Positions 37,169 to 45,328 of a DNA stretch of 64,000 nucleotides are shown one piece after another (position 1 is the first letter of the stretch; every line of letters starts with the position of its first letter). The notes beneath the pieces are model-generated. The model was not told the origin of the DNA. It did no database searches and saw nothing but the letters and a program-made list of their open reading frames with translations. Source of the DNA: Propionicimonas sp. Its GTDB lineage: Bacteria > Actinomycetota > Actinomycetes > Propionibacteriales > Propionibacteriaceae. The stretch spans positions 248,001 to 312,000 of the forward strand of contig VMSW01000005.1 of NCBI GenBank assembly GCA_013791955.1. Direction: 5' to 3'. The position numbers were made by a program, and so were the translations under genes.

Positions 37169-37270
37169 GTGGGTTCGGTCATCAAGAAGCGACGCAAGCG
37201 GATGGCAAAGAAGAAGCACCGCAAGCTTCTCAAGAAGACGCGCATCCAGCGCCGTCGCGCCGGCAAGTGA
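37169..37270 (+). CDS. Small ribosomal subunit protein bS22
   Basis: A 33-residue, extremely basic protein starting [19 protein letters not shown] and ending RIQRRRAGK. It matches the AURKAIP1/COX24-type peptide found in the 30S subunit of mycobacteria and named bS22. The GTG at 37169 follows GAAAGAGG. Neighbours (proC, small helix-turn-helix gene) match the mycobacterial locus. A terminator follows, so it has its own transcript end. Easily missed by gene callers because of its size. Confidence 0.9.
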   Translation: MGSVIKKRRKRMAKKKHRKLLKKTRIQRRRAGK

Positions 37271-37317
37271 GCCGTCCGCTACCGGTCTAATCGTCTACCG
37301 GTAGCGCCCAAACACCC

Positions 37318-37349
37318 ACGACGTTCCAAGCGTTGGCTTGGAACGTCGT
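37318..37349 (+). terminator. 14-bp hairpin terminator after bS22
   Basis: Arms 37318-37331 and 37336-37349 (ACGACGTTCCAAGC/GCTTGGAACGTCGT), loop GTTG. Confidence 0.85.
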
Positions 37350-37433
37350 TGTGGGCTACCCAGACGCCGATTCGGCTCTGGACGCAGACACCGGCTGCCT
37401 ATAGTTGGCCGCGACAGCGAAGCGAGGAGACCA

Positions 37434-38081
37434 ATGGCACCCAGGATCGTTCATCTGGTGCGGCACGGGCAGGTTTACAACCCTGAGGCCGTGCTCTACG
37501 GACGGCTGCCGGGCTTTGGGCTGTCTGACCTCGGCAAGCAGATGGCCGAACGCCTTGGCGAGTACTTCGCAGACGCGCCGCTGGTGCATCTGGTCAGTTC
37601 GCCGCTGCAGCGGGCCCAGGAGACCATGGCGCCGATCGCCGCCGGGCATCCCGAGCTGACGGTGAACATCGATGAGCGGGTGATCGAGGCCGCCAACGTC
37701 TTCGAAGGCAAGTCATTCGGCAAGTACAACCAGCTGCTGTTGCAGCCCTCAAGTTGGTGGGCGCTACGCAACCCTCTGCAACCCTCCTGGGGTGAGCCCT
37801 ACCCCTCGATCCTGGCCCGGATGCGGCTGGCTCTGGCCGACGCCGCCGAGAAAGCCGTCGACGGCGAGGCGCTGATCGTGGCCCACGAGCTGCCGATCTG
37901 GATGGCCCGTCGTTGGGCGCAGGGGCGCTCACCGGTGCATGACCCGCGCAAGCGCGAAGCCCGACTGGCCAGCGTCACCACCTTCACCTTCGATGGTGAT
38001 CAACTGCTGGGCGCGGAATACGCCGAGCCTGCTGGCGACCTGGTGCCGCCAAAGAAGCGGCGGTTCCGTCCCGGCGCCTGA
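37434..38081 (+). CDS. Histidine phosphatase (phosphoglycerate mutase-like)
   Basis: A 215-aa member of the histidine phosphatase superfamily with the catalytic RHG in IVHLVRHGQVYNPEA and the second His in LIVAHELP, where GH is replaced by AH. In mycobacteria similar proteins have broad phosphatase activity; the substrate is not known here. The ATG at 37434 follows GCGAGGAG, with TATAGT near 37400 as a possible -10. Confidence 0.85.
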   Translation: MAPRIVHLVRHGQVYNPEAVLYGRLPGFGLSDLGKQMAERLGEYFADAPLVHLVSSPLQRAQETMAPIAAGHPELTVNIDERVIEAANVFEGKSFGKYNQLLLQPSSWWALRNPLQPSWGEPYPSILARMRLALADAAEKAVDGEALIVAHELPIWMARRWAQGRSPVHDPRKREARLASVTTFTFDGDQLLGAEYAEPAGDLVPPKKRRFRPGA

Positions 38082-38145
38082 GCGCCGCACATTCAGTACT
38101 GGGTGGCACTCAGCGGGGTCAACCTCGGCGTGGAAGGATTGCCCC

Positions 38146-39534
38146 ATGGCTGACTACGACTTGTGCGTGATCGGATCCGGTGTTGGCAACACGATCATCA
38201 CTAAGCGCTTCGCCGACTGGCGGGTGGCCCTGGTCGACGGCCAGAAGTGGTTTGGCGGCACCTGCCTGAATGCTGGCTGCATCCCGACCAAGATGTTCGT
38301 CTATCCGGCTGACATCGCTGAAGCTGCCCGGGACGCCGCTCGCCTGGGAATCGAGGCTGGCTCGATCAAGGTGCATTGGGACGAAGTGCGCAGCCGGATC
38401 TTTGGCCGCATCGATCCGCTGGCCGAAACCGGTGAGGCCTACCGCCGCAGCCAGGCCAATGTCACCCTGTTCCGGGATCGGGCGCGCTTCGTGGCGCCAA
38501 AGACGGTGCAGGTCGGCCGAACCCGTTTCAGCGCCGACCGATTCGTGATCGCGGCCGGTTCGCGTCCCCGGATTCCTGAGGTGCCAGGGATCAATGACCC
38601 GCAGATCGCGGCCCGCGTCCACACCTCCGATTCCATCATGCGCCTGCCTGCCCTACCCAAGTCGCTGATCATCGTCGGCGGCGGCCTGGCAGCCGCAGAG
38701 TTCGCCCATATCTTCGCCGCCTTCGGCACCGAAGTGACGGTGCTGCATCGCGGCCAGCAGATGCTGAAGTTCGCCGATCAGGCGATTTCGGATCGGTTCG
38801 CCAGCCTGCTCAGCCAGCGGGTGGCGCTGCGTTTTGGCCAGCACCTTGCTTCGGTGGAGGGCACTGATCGCGGTCTTGAGGTCGGGACGGTCGACGACGA
38901 CGGCATCGAATATTTCTTCGGCGCCGAGCAACTGCTGCTGACCACCGGCCGCATTCCCAACTCCGACACCCTCGATCTGCACCGCACCGGGGTGGAGGTC
39001 GACGCTGATTCAGGCCGGGTCATTGTCGACGAGTTTCAGCGCACGACCGCTGAGGGCATCTTCGCCCTGGGTGATGTGAGTTCGCCCTGGCAGCTGCGCC
39101 ATGTGGCCAACCACGAGGCCAAGGTCGTCCAGCACAACCTGCTGAACCCCAGTGAGCCGATCGCCAGTGATCACCGGTTCGCGCCCAGAGCGGTGTTCAG
39201 CGGGCCGCAGGTGGCCTGTGTGGGGCTTACTGAGGCCGAATGTAAGGCTCAGGGCCTCGACTATGTCGTCGGCGTCCGTGACTACGGCGGGGTGGCCTAC
39301 GGCTGGGCGATGGAGGACACCGACCATTTCGCCAAGGTGATCGCCGAGCGCGGCACCGGGAAGCTGTTGGGTGCCCACATCATCGGCCCCCAGGCCTCGA
39401 TTCTGATCCAGCCGCTGATCCAGGCCATCAGTACCGGGCTGGACGCCACGACGATGGCGCGCGGCCAGTACTGGATTCATCCAGCCTTGCCTGAGGTGGT
39501 CGAGAATGCCCTGCTCGCCCTCGGTCTGGACTGA
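38146..39534 (+). CDS. mtr: Mycothione reductase
   Basis: NADPH-dependent flavoenzyme that reduces mycothiol disulfide, the actinobacterial counterpart of glutathione reductase. The 462-aa protein has the FAD motif CVIGSGVGNTI, redox pair GGTCLNAGCIPTKM, NAD(P) motif IIVGGGLAAAEFA, second FAD site EGIFALGDVSS and the C-terminal catalytic HPALPEVVENAL. The ATG follows GGAAGG. It links functionally to the MshD domain at 50.7-51.5 kb. Confidence 0.94.
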   Translation: MADYDLCVIGSGVGNTIITKRFADWRVALVDGQKWFGGTCLNAGCIPTKMFVYPADIAEAARDAARLGIEAGSIKVHWDEVRSRIFGRIDPLAETGEAYRRSQANVTLFRDRARFVAPKTVQVGRTRFSADRFVIAAGSRPRIPEVPGINDPQIAARVHTSDSIMRLPALPKSLIIVGGGLAAAEFAHIFAAFGTEVTVLHRGQQMLKFADQAISDRFASLLSQRVALRFGQHLASVEGTDRGLEVGTVDDDGIEYFFGAEQLLLTTGRIPNSDTLDLHRTGVEVDADSGRVIVDEFQRTTAEGIFALGDVSSPWQLRHVANHEAKVVQHNLLNPSEPIASDHRFAPRAVFSGPQVACVGLTEAECKAQGLDYVVGVRDYGGVAYGWAMEDTDHFAKVIAERGTGKLLGAHIIGPQASILIQPLIQAISTGLDATTMARGQYWIHPALPEVVENALLALGLD

Positions 39535-39576
39535 TCCGAGCTTGCTTAGTGCGCCGGCTTGGGCTGAGGTGGAGTC

Positions 39577-40746
39577 ATGACCAAGATCACCGCCGGGCTG
39601 GGGACGCTGCTAACGCTGGCGTTACTCAGCAATGCTGGCTGCGCCGTGACCGCGGCCGAACCGACCAAAGCGGACGGCTCGACGACGGTGGCGTCGGCAC
39701 AGGCGACAGCCAGCGAACCGGCCGCGGCCTGCGCGGCGCAGGCGCAGGCGATGAGCCTGAAACAGCAGGCCGGACAACTGGTGATGGTCGGGGTTTCCGG
39801 CAGCCTGGACGCGGCCGAGCGCAAGGCGATCACAGCCAGCAAAGCTGGTTCGGTGATCCTGATGGGCAACAACTACGGCGGGGTCAAGCGGGTGGCCAAG
39901 CTGACCGCGAGCATTCAGAAGCTGGGTGACGGACAACTCCTGATCGCCACTGATCAGGAGGGCGGCCTGGTGCAGCGGCTGCGCGGCGCCGGGTTTGTGA
40001 ACCTGCCTTCGGCGGCCCAGCAGGCCAAGCTCAGCGATGCGGCGCTGACTGCGAAGGTGACCACTTTGGGCAAGTCGATGGCTTCGGCTGGCGTGCTGCT
40101 CGATCTGGCCCCGGTGGCTGATGTGGTGCCAGCCTCGAACCGAGCGGCCAACCGTCCGGTGGCCCGGTTGGGACGCGGCTATGGCAGCGACCCGGGCGTG
40201 GTGTCGGCGAAGGTGGCGGCGTTCCGGGCCGGTCTAAAGGCGGCTGGGGTGGCTGCTGCGGTCAAGCACTTCCCTGGGTTGGGGGCGGTCAAGGGCAACA
40301 CCGATTTCGTGGCGAAGGTTAAAGACACCACTACCACCGCCGACTCTGCGCTGCTGCAGCCCTTCCGCGATGCAGCCGCCGATGATGTGGACGCGGTGAT
40401 GATCTCTTCGGCGATCTACACCCGGATTGATGCCAAGAACCCGGCGCTGTTCTCAGCCAAGGTGATTGGGTTGCTGCGCGGCTGGGGCTATGACGGCGTG
40501 GTGATCAGCGATGACCTCGGGGTAGCCGTGGCCGTGGCCAAGGTGCCGGCCAAGCAGCGGGCCTACCGGTTCGTGCTGGCCGGGGGAGATATCGCGATCA
40601 CCGTCAATCCGCGGTTGGCCACCGCCTTCACCAGTGGTGTGGTGGCTAAAGCCAAAACCAATCCGGCTTTCGCCGCCAAAGTCACCGCGGCTGCGGCCCG
40701 CGTCCTACGTCTGAAGCAGTCGTTGGGCCTGGTTACCTGCAGCTGA
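39577..40746 (+). CDS. Family 3 glycoside hydrolase lipoprotein (NagZ/LpqI-like)
   Basis: A 389-aa exported lipoprotein; the signal peptide ends SNAGC (Cys about 22). The TIM barrel of GH3 beta-N-acetylhexosaminidases is clear (GSVILMGNNYGG, ATDQEGGLVQRLRG, KHFPGLG, and nucleophile Asp in VVISDDLG). Such enzymes recycle cell-wall GlcNAc. The loop that in NagZ carries an Asp-Ser-His catalytic dyad reads GNTDFV here, so the general acid/base His appears absent. The ATG follows GAGGTGGAG. Convergent with the DUF2510 gene. Confidence 0.85.
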   Translation: MTKITAGLGTLLTLALLSNAGCAVTAAEPTKADGSTTVASAQATASEPAAACAAQAQAMSLKQQAGQLVMVGVSGSLDAAERKAITASKAGSVILMGNNYGGVKRVAKLTASIQKLGDGQLLIATDQEGGLVQRLRGAGFVNLPSAAQQAKLSDAALTAKVTTLGKSMASAGVLLDLAPVADVVPASNRAANRPVARLGRGYGSDPGVVSAKVAAFRAGLKAAGVAAAVKHFPGLGAVKGNTDFVAKVKDTTTTADSALLQPFRDAAADDVDAVMISSAIYTRIDAKNPALFSAKVIGLLRGWGYDGVVISDDLGVAVAVAKVPAKQRAYRFVLAGGDIAITVNPRLATAFTSGVVAKAKTNPAFAAKVTAAAARVLRLKQSLGLVTCS

Positions 40747-40763
40747 GCCGATCTGGTCGGCTC
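40745..40763. terminator. Short hairpin between convergent genes
   Basis: GAGCCGA (40745-40751) pairs with TCGGCTC (40757-40763), loop TCTGG, in the 32-bp gap between the GH3 and DUF2510 genes. Confidence 0.65.
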
Positions 40764-40778
40764 CTCGGATGCTGCTGG

Positions 40779-41651
40779 CTAACCGTCCACTCTGAGCTTG
40801 GCCAAGGCGTCGCGGGCCTCTGGTAGGCGATCTGGGCTGGTGTCAGGCACCGAGGCGTAGAACAGGCCGTATTGATCGGGCTCCACCTGCACCACCAGTA
40901 GCAGCACCCGCTCGCCGGTGGCTTTGAGGTTGGGGACGCTGAAGCTGAGTTGGGTTTCGATGAGCCAGCCCGCGTGGCCATCTACCTGGTGTGCTTTCGA
41001 GCTGAGCTGCTTCTGGGTGACCACGGTGTTGGCGTAGTACTTGCCCAACACGCATTTCAGCACCACCCCAGAGGCTGACTTGGCATCGGCAAAGCCGTCA
41101 CCGGAAACCAAGTCGGAGACCAGCACGCTGGAGACCCAGTCATTGCCTACGCCCTGGCCGTCGTAGTCCGCCTGATCTAGGGCGGACTGCATCATCGCAA
41201 TCGTGCCGAAAGGTACTCGATTGTCGAGCTCGGCACCTCTCCAGGGGGAGCCCATGGTGGGGAAGGAGAGATGGCCAGCCGAAATCCGGCCAGGTTTGTC
41301 GGGCACGGGAGTCGCCGAACTTGAAGTTACCCCGGCTGTGCAGAAGTTCTCGACGGGGGCGGTGCCCGGCTGATCCCAGGGATTGTCCTGGCCGGTGAGC
41401 TTCGGCAGGCCGCCAATCACCGCCCAGATGATCAGGGCCACCACCAGCAGCCCGGCGCCGATGGCGATCCACCAGCCAACGGACTGCTTCTTCGCCCCGC
41501 CGGTGGAGGCGGCTGTGGCGGTGGGTTGCCCGGGTGGGGGCGGAGTCTGGCGTGGCGTCGTGGTGGTTTCGGCAGACCAAGTGCTGCCGTTCCAGTAGCG
41601 ATACTGGCCCGGCAGTCCACCCGGGTCCGGGTACCACCCCACGTTGCTCAC
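40779..41651 (-). CDS. DUF2510 membrane-anchored protein
   Basis: A 290-aa protein. The N-terminus is a DUF2510 domain (GWYPDPGGLPGQYRYWNGSTW), followed by a Pro/Thr linker, one membrane helix (about 58-83) and an extracytoplasmic region of about 200 residues with two cysteines. DUF2510 usually marks cytoplasmic tails of actinobacterial membrane proteins; the outer domain is not recognised. GTG 41651 is set by a TAGGAT hexamer 6 nt upstream. Confidence 0.8.
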   Translation of the reverse strand: MSNVGWYPDPGGLPGQYRYWNGSTWSAETTTTPRQTPPPPGQPTATAASTGGAKKQSVGWWIAIGAGLLVVALIIWAVIGGLPKLTGQDNPWDQPGTAPVENFCTAGVTSSSATPVPDKPGRISAGHLSFPTMGSPWRGAELDNRVPFGTIAMMQSALDQADYDGQGVGNDWVSSVLVSDLVSGDGFADAKSASGVVLKCVLGKYYANTVVTQKQLSSKAHQVDGHAGWLIETQLSFSVPNLKATGERVLLLVVQVEPDQYGLFYASVPDTSPDRLPEARDALAKLRVDG

Positions 41652-41657
41652 GGCTAA

Positions 41658-41663
41658 ATCCTA
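41658..41663 (-). promoter_or_regulatory. -10 element of a leaderless promoter
   Basis: Minus strand TAGGAT, then TTAGCC (6 nt), then GTG ending at 41651. Confidence 0.55.
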
Positions 41664-41698
41664 GTTGAGTGAATCCAGCCCCGGTCGAGCCGGCCAAC

Positions 41699-41913
41699 TG
41701 GGGCTTCGACAAGCTCAGCCAACTGAGGTTTGGTTCCCTGAGCTTGTCGAAGGGTCAGCCAGCTTGGGGGCTTCGACGAGCTCAGCCAACTTGGGCTTTC
41801 GTTCCCTACACCCGCACTCAGTTCCCTGAGCTTGTCGAAGGGTCAGCCGACTTGGGGGCTTCGACGGGCTCAGCCAACTGGTGTTTAGTTCCCTGAGCTT
41901 GTCGAAGGGTCGA
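41699..41913. repeat. REP-like array, left of the GIY-YIG gene
   Basis: Three inverted pairs. Unit A (GGCTTCGACRRGCTCAGCCA, then ACT) occurs at about 41701, 41768 and 41857. Unit B (GTTCCCTGAGCTTGTCGAAG, then GG) occurs at about 41733, 41821 and 41888. A and B share the core CTTCGACAAGCTCAG in opposite orientation, so each A-B pair can fold into a 15-bp stem. The array overlaps the 3' end of the GIY-YIG reading frame. Confidence 0.9.
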
Positions 41914-42213
41914 CGCTGGCCTTTTGGGCGGCTGGCGGCCGTGACCACGAGAGAGCGTGGGTAAGTCGCCGAATCGTCCATCGATGAGCGCTTCCTTCTT
42001 GGCCCGTGACCAGCCGTGGATACGGCGCTCCAAGGCCCAGGCGTCGTCCACTCGCTCGAACTCCTCGGCCCACACCAGTCGCACAGGCAGTCGTTTCGCG
42101 GTGTACTCAGCGCCGTGACCAGAGGCATGGTCTGCCATCCGCGCGTCCAGGTCTCGCGCGCTGCCGACGTAGTAGCTGTCGTCCGCGCAGTGCAGTAGGT
42201 ACGTCCAGGCCAT
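41818..42213 (-). CDS. GIY-YIG endonuclease-like protein with a repeat-derived C-terminus
   Basis: A 131-aa protein. The first 85 or so residues form a single GIY-YIG domain: TYLLHCADDSYYVGS (the GIY and YIG equivalents are TYL and YVG), SARDLDARMADHASG with the catalytic Arg, and EEFERVDDAWALERRIHGW with conserved Glu, then SRAKKEALI. It resembles the short YhbQ/UPF0213-type nucleases. The final 30 or so residues (STLRQAQGTK, LAEPVEAPK, STSSGN) are translated REP repeats, so the original stop may have been lost or replaced. The ATG at 42213 starts the domain. REP arrays lie on both sides. Confidence 0.8.
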   Translation of the reverse strand: MAWTYLLHCADDSYYVGSARDLDARMADHASGHGAEYTAKRLPVRLVWAEEFERVDDAWALERRIHGWSRAKKEALIDGRFGDLPTLSRGHGRQPPKRPASTLRQAQGTKHQLAEPVEAPKSADPSTSSGN

Positions 42214-42277
42214 CCAACGATTGTGCGCGAACAGACCCGTCAGCTTTGCCTGGCACCGGGAATCTGTGGACAACTTT

Positions 42278-42404
42278 GGGGCTTCGACAAGCTCAGCCAA
42301 CTGCTCCTTAGGTGACCGGGGCTTCGACGGGCTCAGCCAACTGGTGTTCAGTTCCCTGAGCTTGTCGAAGGGTCGACGGGGGCTTCGACAAGCTCAGCCA
42401 ACTT
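42278..42404. repeat. REP-like array, right of the GIY-YIG gene
   Basis: Unit A at about 42279, 42319 and 42381, and unit B at about 42350. The A units have the same orientation as those in the left array. The array ends 8 bp from the pstB stop. Confidence 0.9.
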
Positions 42405-42411
42405 GGCCGGG

Positions 42412-43191
42412 TTAGCCGAAGCGGCCGGAGATGTAATCCTCGGTGGCCTTCACGTCGGGGGCGGAGAAGATCTTGTCGGTCGGGCCGGATTCGATCAGGC
42501 GACCCGGAGCGCCGGTGCCAGCGATATTGAAGAACGCGGTCACATCAGAGACCCGGGCAGCCTGCTGCATGTTGTGGGTGACGATGACGATCGTGTACTT
42601 CTCTTTCAGCTCGTTCATCAGGTCTTCGATGGCCAGAGTCGAAATCGGATCCAGTGCTGAGCACGGCTCGTCCATCAGCAGGACCTCAGGTTCCATTGCG
42701 ATCGCCCGGGCGATGCACAACCGCTGCTGCTGGCCGCCAGATAGCCCTGAGCCGGGCAGGTTCATCCGGTTCTTGACCTCTTCCCACAGGTTCGCGCCGC
42801 GCAAGGCATGCTCGGCCAGCTCATCTTTTGCCGACGAAGGCATCCGCCGGTTGTTCAGATTGATGCCAGCCAGCACATTCTCTTTGATCGACATCGTCGG
42901 GAACGGGTTGGGTCGCTGGAACACCATGCCCACCTGGCGCCGCACTCGCACCGGGTCGACACCGGGGCCGTACAGGTTTTCCCCGTCCAGCAGCACTTCG
43001 CCTTCAACCCGGGCGCCAGGAATCACTTCGTGCATCCGGTTGAGGGTGCGCAGGAAGGTCGACTTGCCACAGCCGGACGGACCGATGAACGCGGTCACCG
43101 ACTTCGGCGCGATGGTCATGGTGACGTCCTCGACGGCCCTGAACGAGCCGTAGTAGACGTTCAGGTCAGTGATCTCGATGCGTTTGCTCAT
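42412..43191 (-). CDS. pstB: Phosphate ABC transporter ATP-binding protein
   Basis: ATPase of the high-affinity phosphate importer. The 259-aa protein has Walker [10 protein letters not shown], signature [14 protein letters not shown], Walker [13 protein letters not shown] and the switch His in [10 protein letters not shown]. The ATG follows GAAGGAGA. Last gene of pstS-C-A-B; no phoU is visible in the window. Confidence 0.97.
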   Translation of the reverse strand: MSKRIEITDLNVYYGSFRAVEDVTMTIAPKSVTAFIGPSGCGKSTFLRTLNRMHEVIPGARVEGEVLLDGENLYGPGVDPVRVRRQVGMVFQRPNPFPTMSIKENVLAGINLNNRRMPSSAKDELAEHALRGANLWEEVKNRMNLPGSGLSGGQQQRLCIARAIAMEPEVLLMDEPCSALDPISTLAIEDLMNELKEKYTIVIVTHNMQQAARVSDVTAFFNIAGTGAPGRLIESGPTDKIFSAPDVKATEDYISGRFG

Positions 43192-43206
43192 TCGAGTTTC
43201 TCCTTC

Positions 43207-44271
43207 TCAGTGCCCGGTCTTGGGGGCGAAGCGACGGGCGATGAGGCGTCCGATCAGGTTCAGCAACATCACGATGAGGATCAAGGTGAGCGCTCCGGCC
43301 CACGCCCGATCGAGGTAAACCTGCACATCAACCCCTGGGTGTTGGTAGGAGTCGTAGACATACACCGGCAGGGTCATCATCGGGTTGGCGAACAAGTTGT
43401 TGTTCATGCTGGCGGTGAAGCCAGCGGCCACCAGCAGTGGTGCGGTTTCACCGATCACCCGGGCGATCGCCAAGATGACTCCGGAGATGATGCCCGAAAC
43501 CGCAGTCGGTAGCACCACTCTGGTGATGGTCAGCCATTTCGGCACCCCTAGGGCGTAGGACGCCTCCCGCAGCTCGTTGGGCACCAGCCGCAGCAACTCC
43601 TCGCTGGAGCGCACCACCACTGGGATCATGAGCACCGAGAGCGCCACGCTGCCTGAGAGGCCAAAGCCATTGTTCGGGCCAATGATCAGCGTCATCAGGG
43701 CGTAGGCGAACAAGCCCGCCACGATTGAGGGCACGCCGGTCATCACGTCGACGAAGAACGTGATGGCTTTCGCCAGCCGCTTGCCGGCGCCGTACTCGGC
43801 CAAATAGATGGCTGCCAATAGGCCGATCGGCACCGAGATCGCGGCGGCTGCGCCGGTCACGAACAGGGTGCCGGTGATGGCGTGCAGCGCACCGCCGCCG
43901 GGGCCAACGACGTTGCGCATCGACATCGTGAAGTAGTCCACATCGAAGCGGGCCATCCCCTTGCTGATCGCTGACCAAGTGACCGAGCCCAGCGGAATCA
44001 GGGCTAGCGCGAAAGCGCCGACGATCAAGTTGGACGCTCGCCGGTCGGCGGCCTGCCGGGAGCCTTCGACGATGCGGGCGGCCACTTCGATCGCGATCAG
44101 GTAGAGCAGGTAGGCCAGCAACGCGGCCAGGGCCAGATTGCCCCCAGCGAACAGCACCGCCAGCGCGAAGCCGAGCAGGGAAGCCGCCACCAGGAACACC
44201 GGGATGGTGGCCCGCGGCAGCCGACCGGACGTGAGCTGGCCCGGGGCCAGCGCTTGGCTGATTGTGGTCAT
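43207..44271 (-). CDS. pstA: Phosphate ABC transporter permease PstA
   Basis: Inner-membrane permease of 354 aa with an N-terminal extension and six or more helices. The EAA loop is ELLRLVPNELREASYALGVP, followed by KWLTITRVVLPTA. The ATG at 44271 overlaps the pstC stop (TGATG), coupling the two subunits. Confidence 0.95.
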   Translation of the reverse strand: MTTISQALAPGQLTSGRLPRATIPVFLVAASLLGFALAVLFAGGNLALAALLAYLLYLIAIEVAARIVEGSRQAADRRASNLIVGAFALALIPLGSVTWSAISKGMARFDVDYFTMSMRNVVGPGGGALHAITGTLFVTGAAAAISVPIGLLAAIYLAEYGAGKRLAKAITFFVDVMTGVPSIVAGLFAYALMTLIIGPNNGFGLSGSVALSVLMIPVVVRSSEELLRLVPNELREASYALGVPKWLTITRVVLPTAVSGIISGVILAIARVIGETAPLLVAAGFTASMNNNLFANPMMTLPVYVYDSYQHPGVDVQVYLDRAWAGALTLILIVMLLNLIGRLIARRFAPKTGH

Positions 44272-45236
44272 CAGTTGGCTCCGGAGTATTCGGCGCGGCG
44301 GGAGACGATCCACCGGGCGATCATGTTGACCACCAAAGTGATCAGGAACAGCACCAGACCGGCGGCAATCAGCTGGTTGGTCTTCAGCCCGAAGGCCTCA
44401 GGGAAGTTCAAAGCGATGGTGGCGGCGATGGTGTTGGGGTTCTGGCTGGTCAGCACCTCGAAGGAGATGCTGCGGCCACCGGAGAGCACCATGGTCACTG
44501 CCATGGTTTCGCCAAGGGCGCGGCCCAAACCGAGCATCACCGCGGCGATAATGCCGGGACGGGCGAAGGGCAACACGGCCATCCGGATCATCTCCCAGCG
44601 GGTGGCGCCCAGCGCCAGTGCCGCTTCCTCGTGAAGTCGAGGAGCTTGCAGGAACACCTCCCGGCTGAGGCTGGTGATGATCGGCAGCACCATTACCGCG
44701 AGCACCACCGCTGCAGTGAGGATGGTTCGGCCGGTGCCCGAGACCTGCCCGGAGAAGAGTGGGATGAAACCCAGATTGGCATTCAGCCACGAATAGAGGC
44801 CTTTGACCGCGGGTGCAAGGAGTTCGGCACCCCACAGGCCGAAGACCACCGACGGTACGGCGGCCAGCAGATCGATCACATAGCCGAGCGGCTGCGCCAA
44901 CCGTCTGGGCGCGTAGTGGGAGATGAACAGCGCAATGCCGATCGCTACCGGCACGGCCATCGCCAGGGCCAGCGTTGCCGCCCAGACGGTGCCGAAAGCG
45001 TAGGGCAGCACCCACGAGGCGAACTCGCCGTAGCCCTGGGAGATGAGTTTGGCCGGATCGGCGAAGAGCGCCGGTGCGCCCTGGACGAGCAGGAAGGTGG
45101 CCACTGCCGCCAGGATCACCAGGATCATGATCCCCGAGGCCCCAGCTAAGGCGCCGAAGACCTTGTCGCCAACCCGCTTGGGGTCGGCTTTCCCGGCGGA
45201 GGCGCCGCCGATCAAACCGGCCGAAGGGTTAGTCAT
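44271..45236 (-). CDS. pstC: Phosphate ABC transporter permease PstC
   Basis: Permease subunit of 321 aa that pairs with PstA. Six helices are apparent; the EAA loop is LHEEAALALGATRWEMIRMA and AAVPSVVFGLWG is conserved. It follows pstS after a 92-bp gap that holds a strong hairpin. Confidence 0.95.
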   Translation of the reverse strand: MTNPSAGLIGGASAGKADPKRVGDKVFGALAGASGIMILVILAAVATFLLVQGAPALFADPAKLISQGYGEFASWVLPYAFGTVWAATLALAMAVPVAIGIALFISHYAPRRLAQPLGYVIDLLAAVPSVVFGLWGAELLAPAVKGLYSWLNANLGFIPLFSGQVSGTGRTILTAAVVLAVMVLPIITSLSREVFLQAPRLHEEAALALGATRWEMIRMAVLPFARPGIIAAVMLGLGRALGETMAVTMVLSGGRSISFEVLTSQNPNTIAATIALNFPEAFGLKTNQLIAAGLVLFLITLVVNMIARWIVSRRAEYSGAN

Positions 45237-45282
45237 CGGCTGTCCTGCTCTCTAACTGTCACTGGATAAGGCTAAGCGACCC

Positions 45283-45315
45283 GACGGCGCCGAGCGGGAT
45301 CCGCTCGGCGCCGTC
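45283..45315 (-). terminator. 15-bp hairpin between pstS and pstC
   Basis: Arms 45283-45297 and 45301-45315 are perfectly complementary, with a 3-nt loop. Lying inside the operon, it probably causes partial termination or stabilises the pstS 3' end, so that the binding protein is made in excess over the permeases. Confidence 0.8.
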
Positions 45316-45328
45316 ACAACTTAGGGTC

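Noticed and set aside
41818-41915. C-terminal STSSGN / LRQAQG peptide of the GIY-YIG gene as a functional domain
   Set aside because: It is a direct translation of the REP-like repeats and so is most likely read-through into repeat DNA.
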